64,000 bases of DNA from assembly GCF_001422665.1 (NCBI RefSeq), contig NZ_LMLU01000001.1:1390732-1454731 (forward strand), written 5' to 3'. The stretch's first letter is position 1; every line of letters starts with the position of its first letter. This document shows positions 35,267 to 44,109 of the stretch, piece by piece. Both the position numbers and the translations under genes were made by a program. The notes below the pieces were generated by a model, which worked only from the letters and a program-made list of their open reading frames with translations, ran no database searches and was not told the DNA's origin. The DNA is from Arthrobacter sp. Leaf234. GTDB taxonomy: Bacteria; Actinomycetota; Actinomycetes; Actinomycetales; Micrococcaceae.

Positions 35267-36121
35267 ATGATGAGACGTCTCCTTCGAATGTCCGCGCTCC
35301 TCGCCACGTCGGCGGTGGCGCTCGCCGCAGTCGGCAGCCAGCCCGCCGCAGCCATCACCGGGGGTCAGCCCGACGGCGAGGCGCACCCCGCTGTGGCACT
35401 GATCCTCGCGTACGACGAGGACGGTTCGCGGTACCGCTGCTCGGCCACCCTGATCGAGCCGACGGTCCTCCTCACGGCCGCGCACTGCACGGAACCCGCC
35501 GTCGGCAGCACCCTGGTCACGTTCGACACGGTCGTCGCCGAGACGCCCCCGCTGCCGTTGCCCGTGGCCGCAGACCCCTCCGCCGGATACACCGACGAGG
35601 AGATCACGGCGGCAGGGTTCTTCTCCGGCACGGCCCTGACCCACCCCGAGTACTCGGACTTCACGGATACGGACAACTGGAACGACGTCGGCGTCATCGT
35701 CCTCGATGAGCCCGTTATCGGCATCGAGCCGGCCGTCGTCGCCCCGCTCCGGTACCTCGACCGGTTCGCGTCGCCCGTGCTCAACAGGACCCTCTTCGAG
35801 GTCGTGGGATACGGGACCGAGGTGCGCAAGCCGGCGACGGGTCCGCAGAAGCCGCAGCCCATGTCCTACCCTCTGATCCGGCGCAGCACCACCTCCCCGG
35901 GACAGAAGCTGACGCCGCAGATCCTGCAGCTGCAGGGCAACCCGAATGACAACCGCGGGGGAGGAGGGACCTGTTTCGGTGACTCCGGGGGGCCCGTCTT
36001 CCTCGATGGCTACCTCGTGGCGGTCACGAGTTACGGGTACACCTCGAACTGCCGCTACCTCGGCGGCTACCAGCGGGTCGAGATCCCCGTGGTCCAGGAG
36101 TGGCTCGAAGCGACCCTCTGA
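35267..36121 (+). CDS. Secreted trypsin-like serine protease (S1 family)
   Basis: This 284-residue secreted protease has a Sec signal peptide over about residues 1-29 (ending QPAAA). The mature part begins ITGGQPDGEAHPAVAL, the typical activated S1 N-terminus, so there is essentially no propeptide. The catalytic triad is His73 (LLTAAHC), Asp140 (NDVGVIVLD) and Ser240 (CFGDSGGPVF). Cysteines flanking His73 and Ser240 suggest normal disulfides. It is monocistronic and followed by a strong hairpin. Length is normal for actinobacterial S1 proteases. Confidence 0.93.
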   Translation: MMRRLLRMSALLATSAVALAAVGSQPAAAITGGQPDGEAHPAVALILAYDEDGSRYRCSATLIEPTVLLTAAHCTEPAVGSTLVTFDTVVAETPPLPLPVAADPSAGYTDEEITAAGFFSGTALTHPEYSDFTDTDNWNDVGVIVLDEPVIGIEPAVVAPLRYLDRFASPVLNRTLFEVVGYGTEVRKPATGPQKPQPMSYPLIRRSTTSPGQKLTPQILQLQGNPNDNRGGGGTCFGDSGGPVFLDGYLVAVTSYGYTSNCRYLGGYQRVEIPVVQEWLEATL

Positions 36122-36434
36122 CCCCGCCCGAGCCCACGCGGCAGGAGCCGTTCCCGTTCGTGGGGGCGGCTCCTGCCGCGTCCTGCACACCGGGCTCCCG
36201 CGCCGCCGTGCACGCCTTTTCGCGCGATCGTCCCTCATCACCGGCGTGTCCCGGCGCGACACGCACCCTGCCCCCGGAAAGCCGTGAACGACGCCGCGGG
36301 TCTGGACCCCCGGACCGGCCCAGGCCGGCTGCTGGTCCCCGCCCCGCGTCACGAGCGGCATTTCTGCGGGCGAGTGCTTGCTAAGCAGACTGAACAGGGC
36401 CACAGTGAGGTGGAAAACCTAGGGGAGGCCGACC
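36122..36434. other. Intergenic region between protease and APC permease
   Basis: This 313-base stretch has a long hairpin at its left end (36137-36180) and a good ribosome site (GGGGAGG) just before the permease ATG. I see no gene or recognised riboswitch between them. Confidence 0.7.
36137..36180 (+). terminator. Hairpin terminator after the protease
   Basis: A 14-bp perfect stem (CGCGGCAGGAGCCG with its complement at 36167-36180) closes a 16-base loop 15 bases after the protease stop. There is no T-tract. Confidence 0.72.
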
Positions 36435-37889
36435 ATGAGTACTTCTGCCGAGCACGTGTCCGACGCTCCGACCACGACCGGCGAGCCGGAACTGAAGCGG
36501 GTCCTCGGACCGAAGCTGCTCCTGCTCTTCATCGTCGGCGACATCCTCGGGGCGGGGGTCTACGCCGTGACCGGGACCATGGCCGGCACCGTCGGCGGAA
36601 TCGTGTGGCTCCCGTTCCTGCTGGCCTTCATCGTCGCGACCATGACCGCCTTCTCCTACCTGGAACTCGTGACGCAGTACCCCCAGGCGGCCGGGGCGGC
36701 GCTCTACACCCACAAGGCGTTCGGCATCCACTTCGTCACGTTCCTCGTGGCGTTCGCCGTCGTCTGCTCCGGGATCACGAGCGCTGCGACATCGGCCAAT
36801 GTCCTCGCCCAGAACTTCTTCGGCGGCCTCGAGGTGAACGGGTGGCTGGAGATGCCGGGGCAGGGCGTCATCACCATCGTCGCCCTCGCCTTCATGCTGC
36901 TGCTGGCCGTGATCAACCTCCGCGGGGTCGGCGAGAGCGTCAAGTTCAACGTGGTGCTGACGCTCGTGGAGATGACCGCGCTGTGCATCGTGATCGGTGT
37001 CGGTTTCCTGGCGATGGCTCAGGGGAAGGGCAACGTCGGCGAGATCTTCGTGTTCACCGACGCGCAGGACAAGGGACTGTTCCTCGCCGTGACCGCGGCG
37101 ACGTCGATCGCCTTCTTCGCCATGGTGGGGTTCGAGGACTCCGTGAACATGGTGGAGGAGACCCAGAACCCGGAGCGCATCTTCCCGCGCACCATGCTCA
37201 CCGGCCTGGGGATCGCCGTCATCTTCTACATGCTGGTGGCCATCTCGGTGGTCACGGTGCTCAGCCCCACCGAACTCGCCGGGATCCGTGAGGCCGAGGG
37301 CGCGGCGTTGCTGGAAGTGGTCCGCGCCGGTTCGCCGGACTTCCCGATCGACAGGATCTTCCCGTTCCTCGCCGTCTTCGCGGTCGCGAACACCGCACTC
37401 ATCAACATGCTCATGGCCAGCCGGCTGATCTACGGTATGGCTCGTCAGGGCGTGCTTCCCCGCCCGCTCGGCAAGGTGCTCCCGGTGCGCTGCACACCCT
37501 GGGCCGGGATCGCGTTCTCGACCGTCCTGGCCCTCGGGCTGATCCTGTACGTGACCAGCGACCCGGACAGCAACATCGTCGCCAACCTCTCCGGCACCAC
37601 GGCCTTCCTCCTGCTGTGCGTCTTCACCGTCGTGAACATCGCCTGCGTGGTGCTGCGGCGGAAGCGCGATGTCAATCGCAAGGTCTTCTTCACCTCGCCC
37701 GGACCGCTGCCGATCGTGGCCGCGCTCCTCTGCGCCTTCCTGGCCGGTCCCTGGGTGGGGCGCGACGTCGTCCAGTACCAGATCGCGGGCGGCCTCATGG
37801 CGATCGGGGTGGTGCTGTGGCTCGTCACCTGGCTCGTCAATCGGCGCACCAACACGACCGCGGGTGACCTGAGCAGCCTGGACGGCTGA
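36435..37889 (+). CDS. APC-family amino acid permease
   Basis: This is a 484-residue integral membrane protein with about 12 hydrophobic helices. The first helix has the APC substrate-binding motif IVGDILGAGVYAVTG, and the later block FFAMVGFEDSVNMVEETQNP is also family-typical. It imports or exchanges amino acids or related amines; the substrate is not predictable from sequence. ATG at 36435 has GGGGAGG 7 bases upstream. It is monocistronic with no linked catabolic gene. Confidence 0.9.
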   Translation: MSTSAEHVSDAPTTTGEPELKRVLGPKLLLLFIVGDILGAGVYAVTGTMAGTVGGIVWLPFLLAFIVATMTAFSYLELVTQYPQAAGAALYTHKAFGIHFVTFLVAFAVVCSGITSAATSANVLAQNFFGGLEVNGWLEMPGQGVITIVALAFMLLLAVINLRGVGESVKFNVVLTLVEMTALCIVIGVGFLAMAQGKGNVGEIFVFTDAQDKGLFLAVTAATSIAFFAMVGFEDSVNMVEETQNPERIFPRTMLTGLGIAVIFYMLVAISVVTVLSPTELAGIREAEGAALLEVVRAGSPDFPIDRIFPFLAVFAVANTALINMLMASRLIYGMARQGVLPRPLGKVLPVRCTPWAGIAFSTVLALGLILYVTSDPDSNIVANLSGTTAFLLLCVFTVVNIACVVLRRKRDVNRKVFFTSPGPLPIVAALLCAFLAGPWVGRDVVQYQIAGGLMAIGVVLWLVTWLVNRRTNTTAGDLSSLDG

Positions 37890-37930
37890 GCGACAGGACG
37901 CCGACCAAGCAGGCTCATCGCCCGGCAGCA

Positions 37931-37958
37931 GCGACCCGACAGGAGCGACCCGACAGGA
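37931..37958 (+). repeat. 14-bp tandem duplication
   Basis: GCGACCCGACAGGA occurs twice head to tail in the gap between the APC permease and lsr2. It resembles a simple slippage product. Confidence 0.85.
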
Positions 37959-38131
37959 GCGGGCACGCGCCGACCGGGACGTAGCGTGGGATCGAGTCCG
38001 AAGTGCCCGGCATTCTCGGTGATCGGCGAGACCTCGTGCACTCCGTTCGGCCCTCGCCGGTCGGACTCCGCCGTCAGATCATCCCGTCCGGCCGCGGTCC
38101 TCTTCGCCCCTGGTCGGCTGCGACCCGGCGT

Positions 38132-38482
38132 CTACTGAGCTTCGTTGTACGCGTCGATGATGGACTGGGTGATGCGTCCCCTCGAACTGGGGTTGTGCCC
38201 ATTGTCCTTGGCCCACTGGCGGATCTGCTGCGTCTCCTCGCGCTTGGACTTGGTGGTCGACGTCGTCGTCGCCTGGCGACCCTGTCCACTCTGCCCGCGC
38301 CGGCCCGCCGTGGACTTCCGCCCCTTATCGACGTAGAGGGACAGGACCGAGCGCAGTTTTTCCGCATTCTCTGCCGTGAGATCGATCTCGTAGTCGGTGC
38401 CGTCGACGCCGAATCGCACGGTTTCCTGTGCTTCCGCACCATCGAGGTCGTCGACCAATTCCACCTGGACGCGCTGTGCCAT
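38132..38482 (-). CDS. lsr2: Lsr2-family nucleoid-associated protein
   Basis: This is a 116-residue H-NS-like xenogeneic silencer. The N-terminal dimerisation domain (MAQRVQVELVDDLDGAEAQE, then YEIDLTAENAEKLRSVLSLY) is joined by a basic, Ser/Thr/Gln-rich linker to a C-terminal DNA-binding domain. That domain has RQWAKDNGHNPSSRGRI, with the AT-hook-like RGR. ATG at 38482 has CAGGAG upstream. The gene sits alone, flanked by a 702-base gene-free region that would be its promoter. It binds AT-rich DNA, so low-GC accessory genes elsewhere are its likely targets. Confidence 0.95.
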   Translation of the reverse strand: MAQRVQVELVDDLDGAEAQETVRFGVDGTDYEIDLTAENAEKLRSVLSLYVDKGRKSTAGRRGQSGQGRQATTTSTTKSKREETQQIRQWAKDNGHNPSSRGRITQSIIDAYNEAQ

Positions 38483-39184
38483 TGTTCTGCTCCTGAATTA
38501 CTCGTTATCGATGAATGTGTTCCCCTTCTCCTGACTCTATCCCGGAAATGACTAAGCCTGCTTCTGATCATCCACATCACCGCACACGACACCGCTGTGC
38601 TTTTCCTCCGTCGGCGCGTTCCGGGAGAACCGAGCGGCACATGCCACAACTCAGTCGACGTCGTCCGTCCGTGCAGTGGCGCTGTTCTGCGCGGGCTGCA
38701 GCGGAGGTGCACCCCCTCCGGCCGTGGACGTCGCCGGCGCGGAGGAATTCGAGCTCTTATGCCAGGTCTGACAGAAGTGGTAATCGGCTGCACCTGGTCT
38801 CTCCCTACGGCTGCCGGAATCGGTCCGGTCACGGCGGAGACCTTCCTCGACAGCGCAGATAATCGATCCTGCTCATTGCGGGGAAAGATATCCGACGGTG
38901 TGGCGTCCTTCCGGAGGAGGGATAGCCAGGCGAAGGGGTTGACCTGACATCGCCGATGGGATCTAGGTGCTCGTGACCGACGATATCGATGGTGCTCGGA
39001 CTGCATACCGCTGGCCTTCACCGTCGGGGAAGACATCGCGCCGCTGACATCGGATGACGTGCCTCTGCATCTCACCGGTGAGGAGTCCTCCGCTCTGCCC
39101 CTTCATCGAGTCATCGACGTCGACGACAGCGGGCGACCCGCGCAGGCCCGGCGGACCACGCGGTGTGCCCGCTAGCCTGTGCGC
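38483..39184. other. Gene-free region between lsr2 and phzF
   Basis: This 702-base stretch has no convincing coding region in either direction: the open frames lack ribosome sites and read as Arg/Ser/Pro-rich shadow sequence. The lsr2 side is somewhat AT-richer (GAATTACTCGTTATCGATGA) and probably holds the lsr2 promoter. The rest shows nothing I can name and may contain decayed coding sequence. Confidence 0.65.
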
Positions 39185-40033
39185 ATGGAGATCCTCCGCT
39201 ACGCCGCCTTTACGGACACGCCCGACGGCGGTAACCCGGCCGGGATCGTGCTCGACGCCGACCATCTCGATCCGGCGGAGATGCAGGCCATCGCCGCGGA
39301 CATCGGGTACGCGGAGAGCGCGTTCGTCCTGCGGCGATCCGCCGGTCGAGCACAGCTCCGCTATTTCGCCCCGGAGGCGGAAGTACCCTTCTGCGGCCAT
39401 GCGACGATCGCCACGGGCGTGGCCCTCGCGGAGCGTGAGGGCATGGGGCGACTCCTGCTGGACACGCCGGTGGGGCCGATCGACCTCGTCACGGAGCTGG
39501 CGGACGGACGTCTCGTGGCGTCGCTCGTGACGGTCGAGCCGCGCGTCGAGGAAATCGACGGTGGTGTGCGCGCGGAGTTGCTGCTCCGCCTGGGGCTCGG
39601 TGGGACGGACCTCGACCAGAGCCTGCCCGTCCTGCTCGCCTACGCGGGCAACGTCCATCCGGTCGTCCCCGTGCGGAGCGCGGCCGTCCTGCGCGGGCTC
39701 GACTACGACTTCCCCGGTCTGAGGAAGCTCATGGCAGCCCAGGGCTGGAAGGCGACCGTCGCCGTCGTGCATCGGCGGGACACGCTCCTCTTCGACGCCC
39801 GCAATCCGTTCCCCCCGGGAGGCGTCCGCGAGGATCCCGCGACGGGATCAGCGGCGGCCTCGCTGGGCGCCTACCTGCGGCACCTCGGCGAAGTCGCGCC
39901 GCCGGCAACGCTGACGGTCCATCAGGGCGCCGACGTGGGCCGCCCGTCGCAGATCACGGTGCTCGTTCCACCCTCGGGGGGCCTGACGGTCCGGGGCGGC
40001 GCCGTGCCCCTCGTGGCGACGTCGATCCCCTGA
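39185..40033 (+). CDS. PhzF-family isomerase/epimerase
   Basis: This is a 282-residue protein of the PhzF/diaminopimelate epimerase-like fold. The N-terminal block FTDTPDGGNPAGIVLDADHL contains the GNPAG motif. The catalytic-glutamate segment is IGYAESAFVLR, then AEVPFCGHATIATGVAL, and a C-terminal REDPATGSAAASLGAYL repeats the motif in the second half. Most family members outside phenazine clusters have no known substrate; no phenazine genes are nearby. An upstream in-frame GTG at 39179 is possible. It is followed immediately by tandem repeats and a broken monooxygenase gene. Confidence 0.9.
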   Translation: MEILRYAAFTDTPDGGNPAGIVLDADHLDPAEMQAIAADIGYAESAFVLRRSAGRAQLRYFAPEAEVPFCGHATIATGVALAEREGMGRLLLDTPVGPIDLVTELADGRLVASLVTVEPRVEEIDGGVRAELLLRLGLGGTDLDQSLPVLLAYAGNVHPVVPVRSAAVLRGLDYDFPGLRKLMAAQGWKATVAVVHRRDTLLFDARNPFPPGGVREDPATGSAAASLGAYLRHLGEVAPPATLTVHQGADVGRPSQITVLVPPSGGLTVRGGAVPLVATSIP

Positions 40034-40087
40034 CAGGACGCAGACAGGACGCAGACAGGACGCAGACAGGACGCAGACAGGACGCAG
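40033..40087 (+). repeat. Five perfect 11-bp tandem repeats
   Basis: ACAGGACGCAG is repeated five times without error, starting inside the PhzF stop codon and ending at the point where the truncated monooxygenase fragment begins. Confidence 0.97.
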
Positions 40088-40542
40088 GGCATTTCACGGA
40101 GTGGGCCGACCCCGTCCGGCCTCTGATCGATCGGACGCCGGCCGATCAGGTCCTGCGCCATGACGTCCATGACCTGGCACCCCACCTCGGGACCTACGTC
40201 CATGGACGAGTGGCGCTCGTCGGCGACGCGGCGCATGCCGTGCTCCCCACGATGGGGCAGGAAGCGAATTCCTCCCTGGAGGGCGGCGCGTGCATCGGTC
40301 TCCTGGTCGGCCGGCCCGTCAGGGAGAGAGAGTCCCTGGAGGTCGCACTAGGCAGGTTCGAGGCAGCCCGCCGCCCGCGTACGCAGAAGATGGTTAGCTG
40401 GTCACGGGGTGCCGGGCAGGTGGGAGCCGACGTCGAGGGCAGGACCCGTGTCGCCATCCGCAACACGATGATGAGGATGGTGCCGGCCGGACCGGCAGTG
40501 ACGGCAGGAGCATCGGTCCTCGCCTGGAGAGCATCGCACTGA
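40087..40542 (+). pseudogene. C-terminal remnant of an FAD-dependent monooxygenase
   Basis: Only about the last 150 residues of a group-A flavin monooxygenase remain. The reading frame runs from about 40087 through HFTEWADPVRPLIDRTPADQ and GRVALVGDAAHAVLPTMGQE, the GD motif that binds the FAD ribityl chain, to a helical tail and stop at 40542. The N-terminal FAD GxGxxG and substrate regions are absent, and the fragment starts abruptly at the end of the 11-bp repeat array. The core GD motif reads QEANSSLEGG rather than the usual QGANxALEDA. The first internal start would give a useless 110-residue piece. Confidence 0.85.
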
Positions 40543-40690
40543 GCGGAAGCGAGCAGGATGAGGGCCTCAGGCCGGGGCGCCCGTCCTGCCCGGGGCCTGC
40601 TCCGCTGCCGGAATCGGGGCTCGGAGGACGGGCGGCCCCACCCCGGACGAGGACGCGACGGCCGCGGCCGGTCCAGGACGGGGCCGCGCG

Positions 40691-41587
40691 TCAGCGCTGG
40701 TCCAGGGGCAGGGCGATATCGGTCACCGCTGCTCCGATCGTGCCGCGGGAGGTCGCCGTGCCGCTGAGCAGGGCGATCTCGTAGAGGGAGCCGTTCACGG
40801 CGGCGAAGCCCGTGACTCCAACGGTGGTGCCGTCCCGGAGCGTGGAGTAGATGTCGAAGCCGGTATCGCCACCGGCATCGACACCGAGCATCCCTGTCGG
40901 GGCCAGCGATCCGGCATTGGCGGGAGACTGCACGGCGATCTGGTTCAGGGCGGTGTCCAGGTCGAACAGCGTGGTCGCGGTGTTCGGATCGAGGTCGTTG
41001 TTGGTGTAGGCGGCGCCGTTGATCCCGGTGGCGATCGCCGGCGCCGCATAGCTCAGCGCGCCGTCCGCGACGGTCGGCGCACCTGCGGTGGCGAAGGGCT
41101 GGCGCAGGTTCTGGCCGCTGTCGCTGGTGATCCTGAGCGCGTTCGCGGCGGGGTTGAAGTCGACGCCGAACGTCGAGCCGCTCAGGGCGACGGTGAGCCG
41201 GGTGACCAGGGTCGCCAGGCCTGTCCCCGCATCGATCCGGTACACGCCGGCGCCGGCGGCGTTGTTGCCCACGCCGTAGAGGTGGCCGTCCTGCACGCGG
41301 TAGTCGATGCCGATCAGGCGCGTGTCACCTCCGGTCAGACCGGTCACGCCGACCGCGCCGCGCACCTTGCCGGGCTTCGCGGTCTCGAAGTGCACCAGTG
41401 CGGTCCCGCCGTCGGCCAGGCCCACGACACGCAGCTTGCCGGCTCCGTTCCCGCCGCCGTTCGAGTGCTGCGCGGACGCACTGCCGGCCTGGGAGGATCC
41501 GCCCGTTGCGCTGGCGACGGCCGGAACCAGGCCCACCGCAGCGATCGTGGCGAGTGCAAGGACACCCAGTGTGGTCTTCTTCTTCAT
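40691..41587 (-). CDS. Secreted DUF4394 protein
   Basis: This is a 298-residue exported protein. The signal peptide is about residues 1-27 (MKKKTTLGVLALATIAAVGL, cleavage near ASA). The rest is DUF4394: LRVVGLADGGTALVHFETAK, TRLIGIDYRVQDGHLYGVGN, FGVDFNPAANALRITSDSGQ, NAAYTNNDL-like and STLRDGTTVGVTGFAAVNGS blocks, which form a beta-propeller-like repeat. ATG at 41587 has GAGGAG upstream. Proteins of this family are secreted, but their role is unknown. It is monocistronic. Confidence 0.9.
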   Translation of the reverse strand: MKKKTTLGVLALATIAAVGLVPAVASATGGSSQAGSASAQHSNGGGNGAGKLRVVGLADGGTALVHFETAKPGKVRGAVGVTGLTGGDTRLIGIDYRVQDGHLYGVGNNAAGAGVYRIDAGTGLATLVTRLTVALSGSTFGVDFNPAANALRITSDSGQNLRQPFATAGAPTVADGALSYAAPAIATGINGAAYTNNDLDPNTATTLFDLDTALNQIAVQSPANAGSLAPTGMLGVDAGGDTGFDIYSTLRDGTTVGVTGFAAVNGSLYEIALLSGTATSRGTIGAAVTDIALPLDQR

Positions 41588-41664
41588 CGTGTTCTCCTCG
41601 GGAAGCGCCGGTCCCCGGGGTTCGGCGACTCGTGAGGGGTATACGCGTTCCGGGGGAGCGGCGT

Positions 41665-42275
41665 TCACGCCCCGCCCAGGGACGCGGGATGCGGCGCCTC
41701 CGTGCCCGACGGGACGTCGCGGATCCTGGCGTAGGACATGAGGTCCCGTCGTCGGCCGCCGATCTCGAGGTAGCCTCGCAGCAGCCCCTCGACCGCGAAT
41801 CCCGCCGACGTGGCAGCGCTCGCCGAGGCGATGTTCCACGGCTCGACGTGCAGTTCCAGGCGGTGCAGCTCCGGGAGGGTCCAGGCGAACGGGACGAGGG
41901 CGCGCAGGGCGTCGGTGGCGACGCCCTGGCCGCGGGCCCGGGGCATGACGGCGTACCCCACCTGTGCGCGACCGAGGGCGCGGTCACGCAGCCACAGCCC
42001 GATCATGCCGAGTGCCTGGCCGCTGCCTGCCTCTGCGACGGCGAAGGAGAACCCGGCACCCTCGACGTGCCGTTGCCGCTGGCGCGCGATGTAAGCCGGG
42101 GCACCGGCGCGATCACACGACGGCGGGAGGGTCCCGATGAGGGGTACGTAGGGGGATCGGTCGAGAGCTCCTGCACCATCGGTACGTCCCGGTCCTCGAA
42201 CCGCCGGAGCATCACCTGTCCGGCGGACGGCGCTGTGGCCGGCCACGCCGGTAGCTCCCACGGCGGATGGTTCAC
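41665..42275 (-). pseudogene. GNAT acetyltransferase (RimJ-like) with a frameshift
   Basis: Two adjacent frames together give one complete GNAT protein of about 200 residues. From GTG at 42275 (overlapping the upstream stop as GTGA) the first frame reads PPWELPAWPATAPSAGQVML and RRFEDRDVPMVQELSTDP. The protein continues in a second frame as YVPLIGTLPPSCDRAG, then RQRHVEGAGFSFAVAEAG, PRARGQGVATDALRAL (acetyl-CoA loop) and LHVEPWNIASASAATSAGF. The switch occurs at a run of five C (plus-strand G at 42151-42155); six would restore one frame. A sequencing error in the homopolymer is possible. Confidence 0.8.
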
Positions 42276-42694
42276 GGCCGGAGACCGAAGGCGGCGAGAC
42301 CGAGATCCGCGTGTCGGCGGAAACCCATCGAGGCGTAGAAGGGGTGTGAGCCGGTGGCGTCCGGGGTGCCCTCGGCATCGGTGGTGAGCGCGAGGAACAT
42401 GCACTGCTGGTAGCGGTGCCTGATGTCCTGCAGCAGTGCCCTCCCGATCCCGCTCCGCCGCGCGGCGGGCGCGACGAGGATGTCCTGCAGATAGCAGATG
42501 GATTCGCCGTCCGAGACGGTCCGGGCGAGACCGAGCAGCGTGCCGGCGTCGTCCCGGGCCGTGAGCACCAGGTGCGACCCGGCGAGGCTGCGTTCGAGCC
42601 GGGCTGGATCACGGGTGTACGCTGTCCAGCCGACCGCGGCGTAGAGCGTGAGGGCTTCGGCGGTCGGGGGGATGCTCTCGCTGATCGTGGTCAC
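42272..42694 (-). CDS. GNAT-family N-acetyltransferase
   Basis: This is a 140-residue single-domain acetyltransferase. The acetyl-CoA binding segment is LQDILVAPAARRSGIGRALL (R/Q-x-x-G-x-G/A). It is preceded by LLGLARTVSDGESICYL and followed by the C-terminal FYASMGFRRHADLGLAAFGL. This pattern matches the common small GNAT group. Its stop overlaps the start of the frameshifted GNAT gene, forming a two-gene operon. Substrate is unknown. Confidence 0.9.
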   Translation of the reverse strand: MTTISESIPPTAEALTLYAAVGWTAYTRDPARLERSLAGSHLVLTARDDAGTLLGLARTVSDGESICYLQDILVAPAARRSGIGRALLQDIRHRYQQCMFLALTTDAEGTPDATGSHPFYASMGFRRHADLGLAAFGLRP

Positions 42695-42781
42695 GCCTCC
42701 ACCGTAGCGGCCGACAGCGGGCTCGGCGCGGGCGGCCGTGGCAGGCGCCGGATCAGTCGGCTCGGGTGTGGAGGCCCTGCC

Positions 42782-43276
42782 TCAGGGGTCGGCGATCGGG
42801 GCCGTCAGCGCACCGGTCACCGCGATGAGGTCCGCGGGGGAGAGCTCGACGTCGAGCCCCCGCTGCCCTCCCGAGACGAAGACGGTGGAGTGCTGCAGTG
42901 CCGTCACATCGATCACCACGGGCGAGGGAAGCCGCTGCCCGACCGGCGAGATCCCCCCGAGGACGTAGCCGGAGCGCCGCTGCGCGTCGGCCGGGTCCGC
43001 CATCACGGCCCTGCGCCGACCGAGGGCCGCTGCGAGTGCCTTCAGGTGCAGGGAGCCGCTGACCGGGACGACGGCGACGGCGAGCACCCCGTCCACACTG
43101 GCCATGAGGGTCTTGAAGACCCGGGACGGCTCGACGCCGAGCGCTTCGGCGGCTTCGAGGCCGTAGGACGAGACGCCGTCGTCGTGATGGTAGGGATGAG
43201 CGGTGAAGGCGATCCCGGCGTCGGAGAGGGCGGCCAGCGCGGGGGTGCTGCGCTGGCCGGCGGTCCGTCGGGCCAC
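42782..43276 (-). CDS. ybaK: YbaK/EbsC-type Cys-tRNA(Pro) deacylase
   Basis: This 164-residue editing protein hydrolyses mischarged Cys-tRNA(Pro). Family blocks are STPALAALSDAGIAFTAHPY, YGLEAAEALGVEPSRVFKTL, then HLKALAAALGRRRAVMADP and YVLGGISPVGQR, the last two being signature motifs. The GTG at 43276 has AAGGAG 6 bases upstream. It lies 19 bases downstream of the hypothetical gene at 43296-43628 on the same strand. Confidence 0.92.
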   Translation of the reverse strand: MARRTAGQRSTPALAALSDAGIAFTAHPYHHDDGVSSYGLEAAEALGVEPSRVFKTLMASVDGVLAVAVVPVSGSLHLKALAAALGRRRAVMADPADAQRRSGYVLGGISPVGQRLPSPVVIDVTALQHSTVFVSGGQRGLDVELSPADLIAVTGALTAPIADP

Positions 43277-43295
43277 GGTGTCTCCTTCGAACGTC

Positions 43296-43628
43296 CTACG
43301 AGACGGTCGCGACGTCCCGTGCCGCGGCGAGGTCCCACAGATCGGGCTGGCCCCAGGCACCCGTGAAATCGCAGGTGAGGATGAATTCTGCCATCACAGC
43401 ACCCGTGAGGACGAGTCCTTCGAGGCAGTCCACGCCGTTGTGCCGCAGGCGCTCCACGCCCTCCTGCGCGACGAGGGCCGTGATGAGGTCCTCGGTCGTC
43501 AGGGGAGTGTCGGTGCGGGTCGAGCACCAGTACAGGTACAGTCCCTCGAGCTCATCGGCAGGGACGAGGGACCCGTCGGCGGTGACGGCCGTGCAGTCCT
43601 GCAGGAAGGTGGGGATGTGCTGCGTCAT
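43296..43628 (-). CDS. Hypothetical protein, small alpha-helical
   Basis: This is a 110-residue cytoplasmic protein (MTQHIPTFLQDCTAVTADGS). ATG at 43628 has AAGGA upstream, so translation is plausible. The middle (LEGLYLYWCSTRTDTPLTTE, then DLITALVAQEGVERLRHNGV) resembles a small winged-helix domain seen in primase-associated and phage proteins, but the match is weak. It is immediately upstream of ybaK and probably cotranscribed. Confidence 0.6.
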   Translation of the reverse strand: MTQHIPTFLQDCTAVTADGSLVPADELEGLYLYWCSTRTDTPLTTEDLITALVAQEGVERLRHNGVDCLEGLVLTGAVMAEFILTCDFTGAWGQPDLWDLAAARDVATVS

Positions 43629-44109
43629 GGGGGTGTCCTTTGCAGTATGGCGTACAGGTGCCGGGAAGGGATGGGCCGGCGGGGGTGGAATCGCTCGCAG
43701 GGGCCGAGGCAGGGGGGAATGACGTGCAGGGCCCGGAGCGGGAGGTGCGGGAGGAGTGCCACGATGGGCGTCCACCGCGTCAGGAGGGGGTGCGGATCCG
43801 GGTGCGGAGCACTGGGTCGACGATGTCGGGCGGGCACGGCAGGGCCGTGCGGCTCACGCCTGGACGGCGGACGGAAGGATCCGCAGGACGGCTGGTACGG
43901 CAGCCTGCGGGCGGCTGTGGAAGAAGGGCTTCCTGGTCGTTCATGGTGCACGCCCCCGATCGGGGATGGTGCTCTACTGACCGGCACGCGATCCGAGGAT
44001 CGGCGACCAACGAGAAGAACCGAGGTCAGCCGCCTTCTTCTAGACAACTGCTCCCCACCCTACGCCTGTTCCACGCCGGCGGCCCCGGGGGCTCGGCTAA
44101 AGTACACGT
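43629..44109. other. Gene-free region upstream of a LacI regulator
   Basis: This 481-base stretch has no supported gene; open frames are GC-biased shadows. It must hold the promoters of both the minus-strand hypothetical-ybaK pair and the LacI gene. I did not find a clear operator palindrome. Confidence 0.65.

Noticed and set aside
38074-39075. 333-residue minus-strand frame around and upstream of lsr2
   Set aside because: It overlaps lsr2 in another frame and is Arg/Ser-rich with no recognisable domain or ribosome site.
39185-40033. Phenazine biosynthesis locus
   Set aside because: A lone PhzF-like gene without phzA-E or G is common in bacteria and is not evidence of phenazine production.
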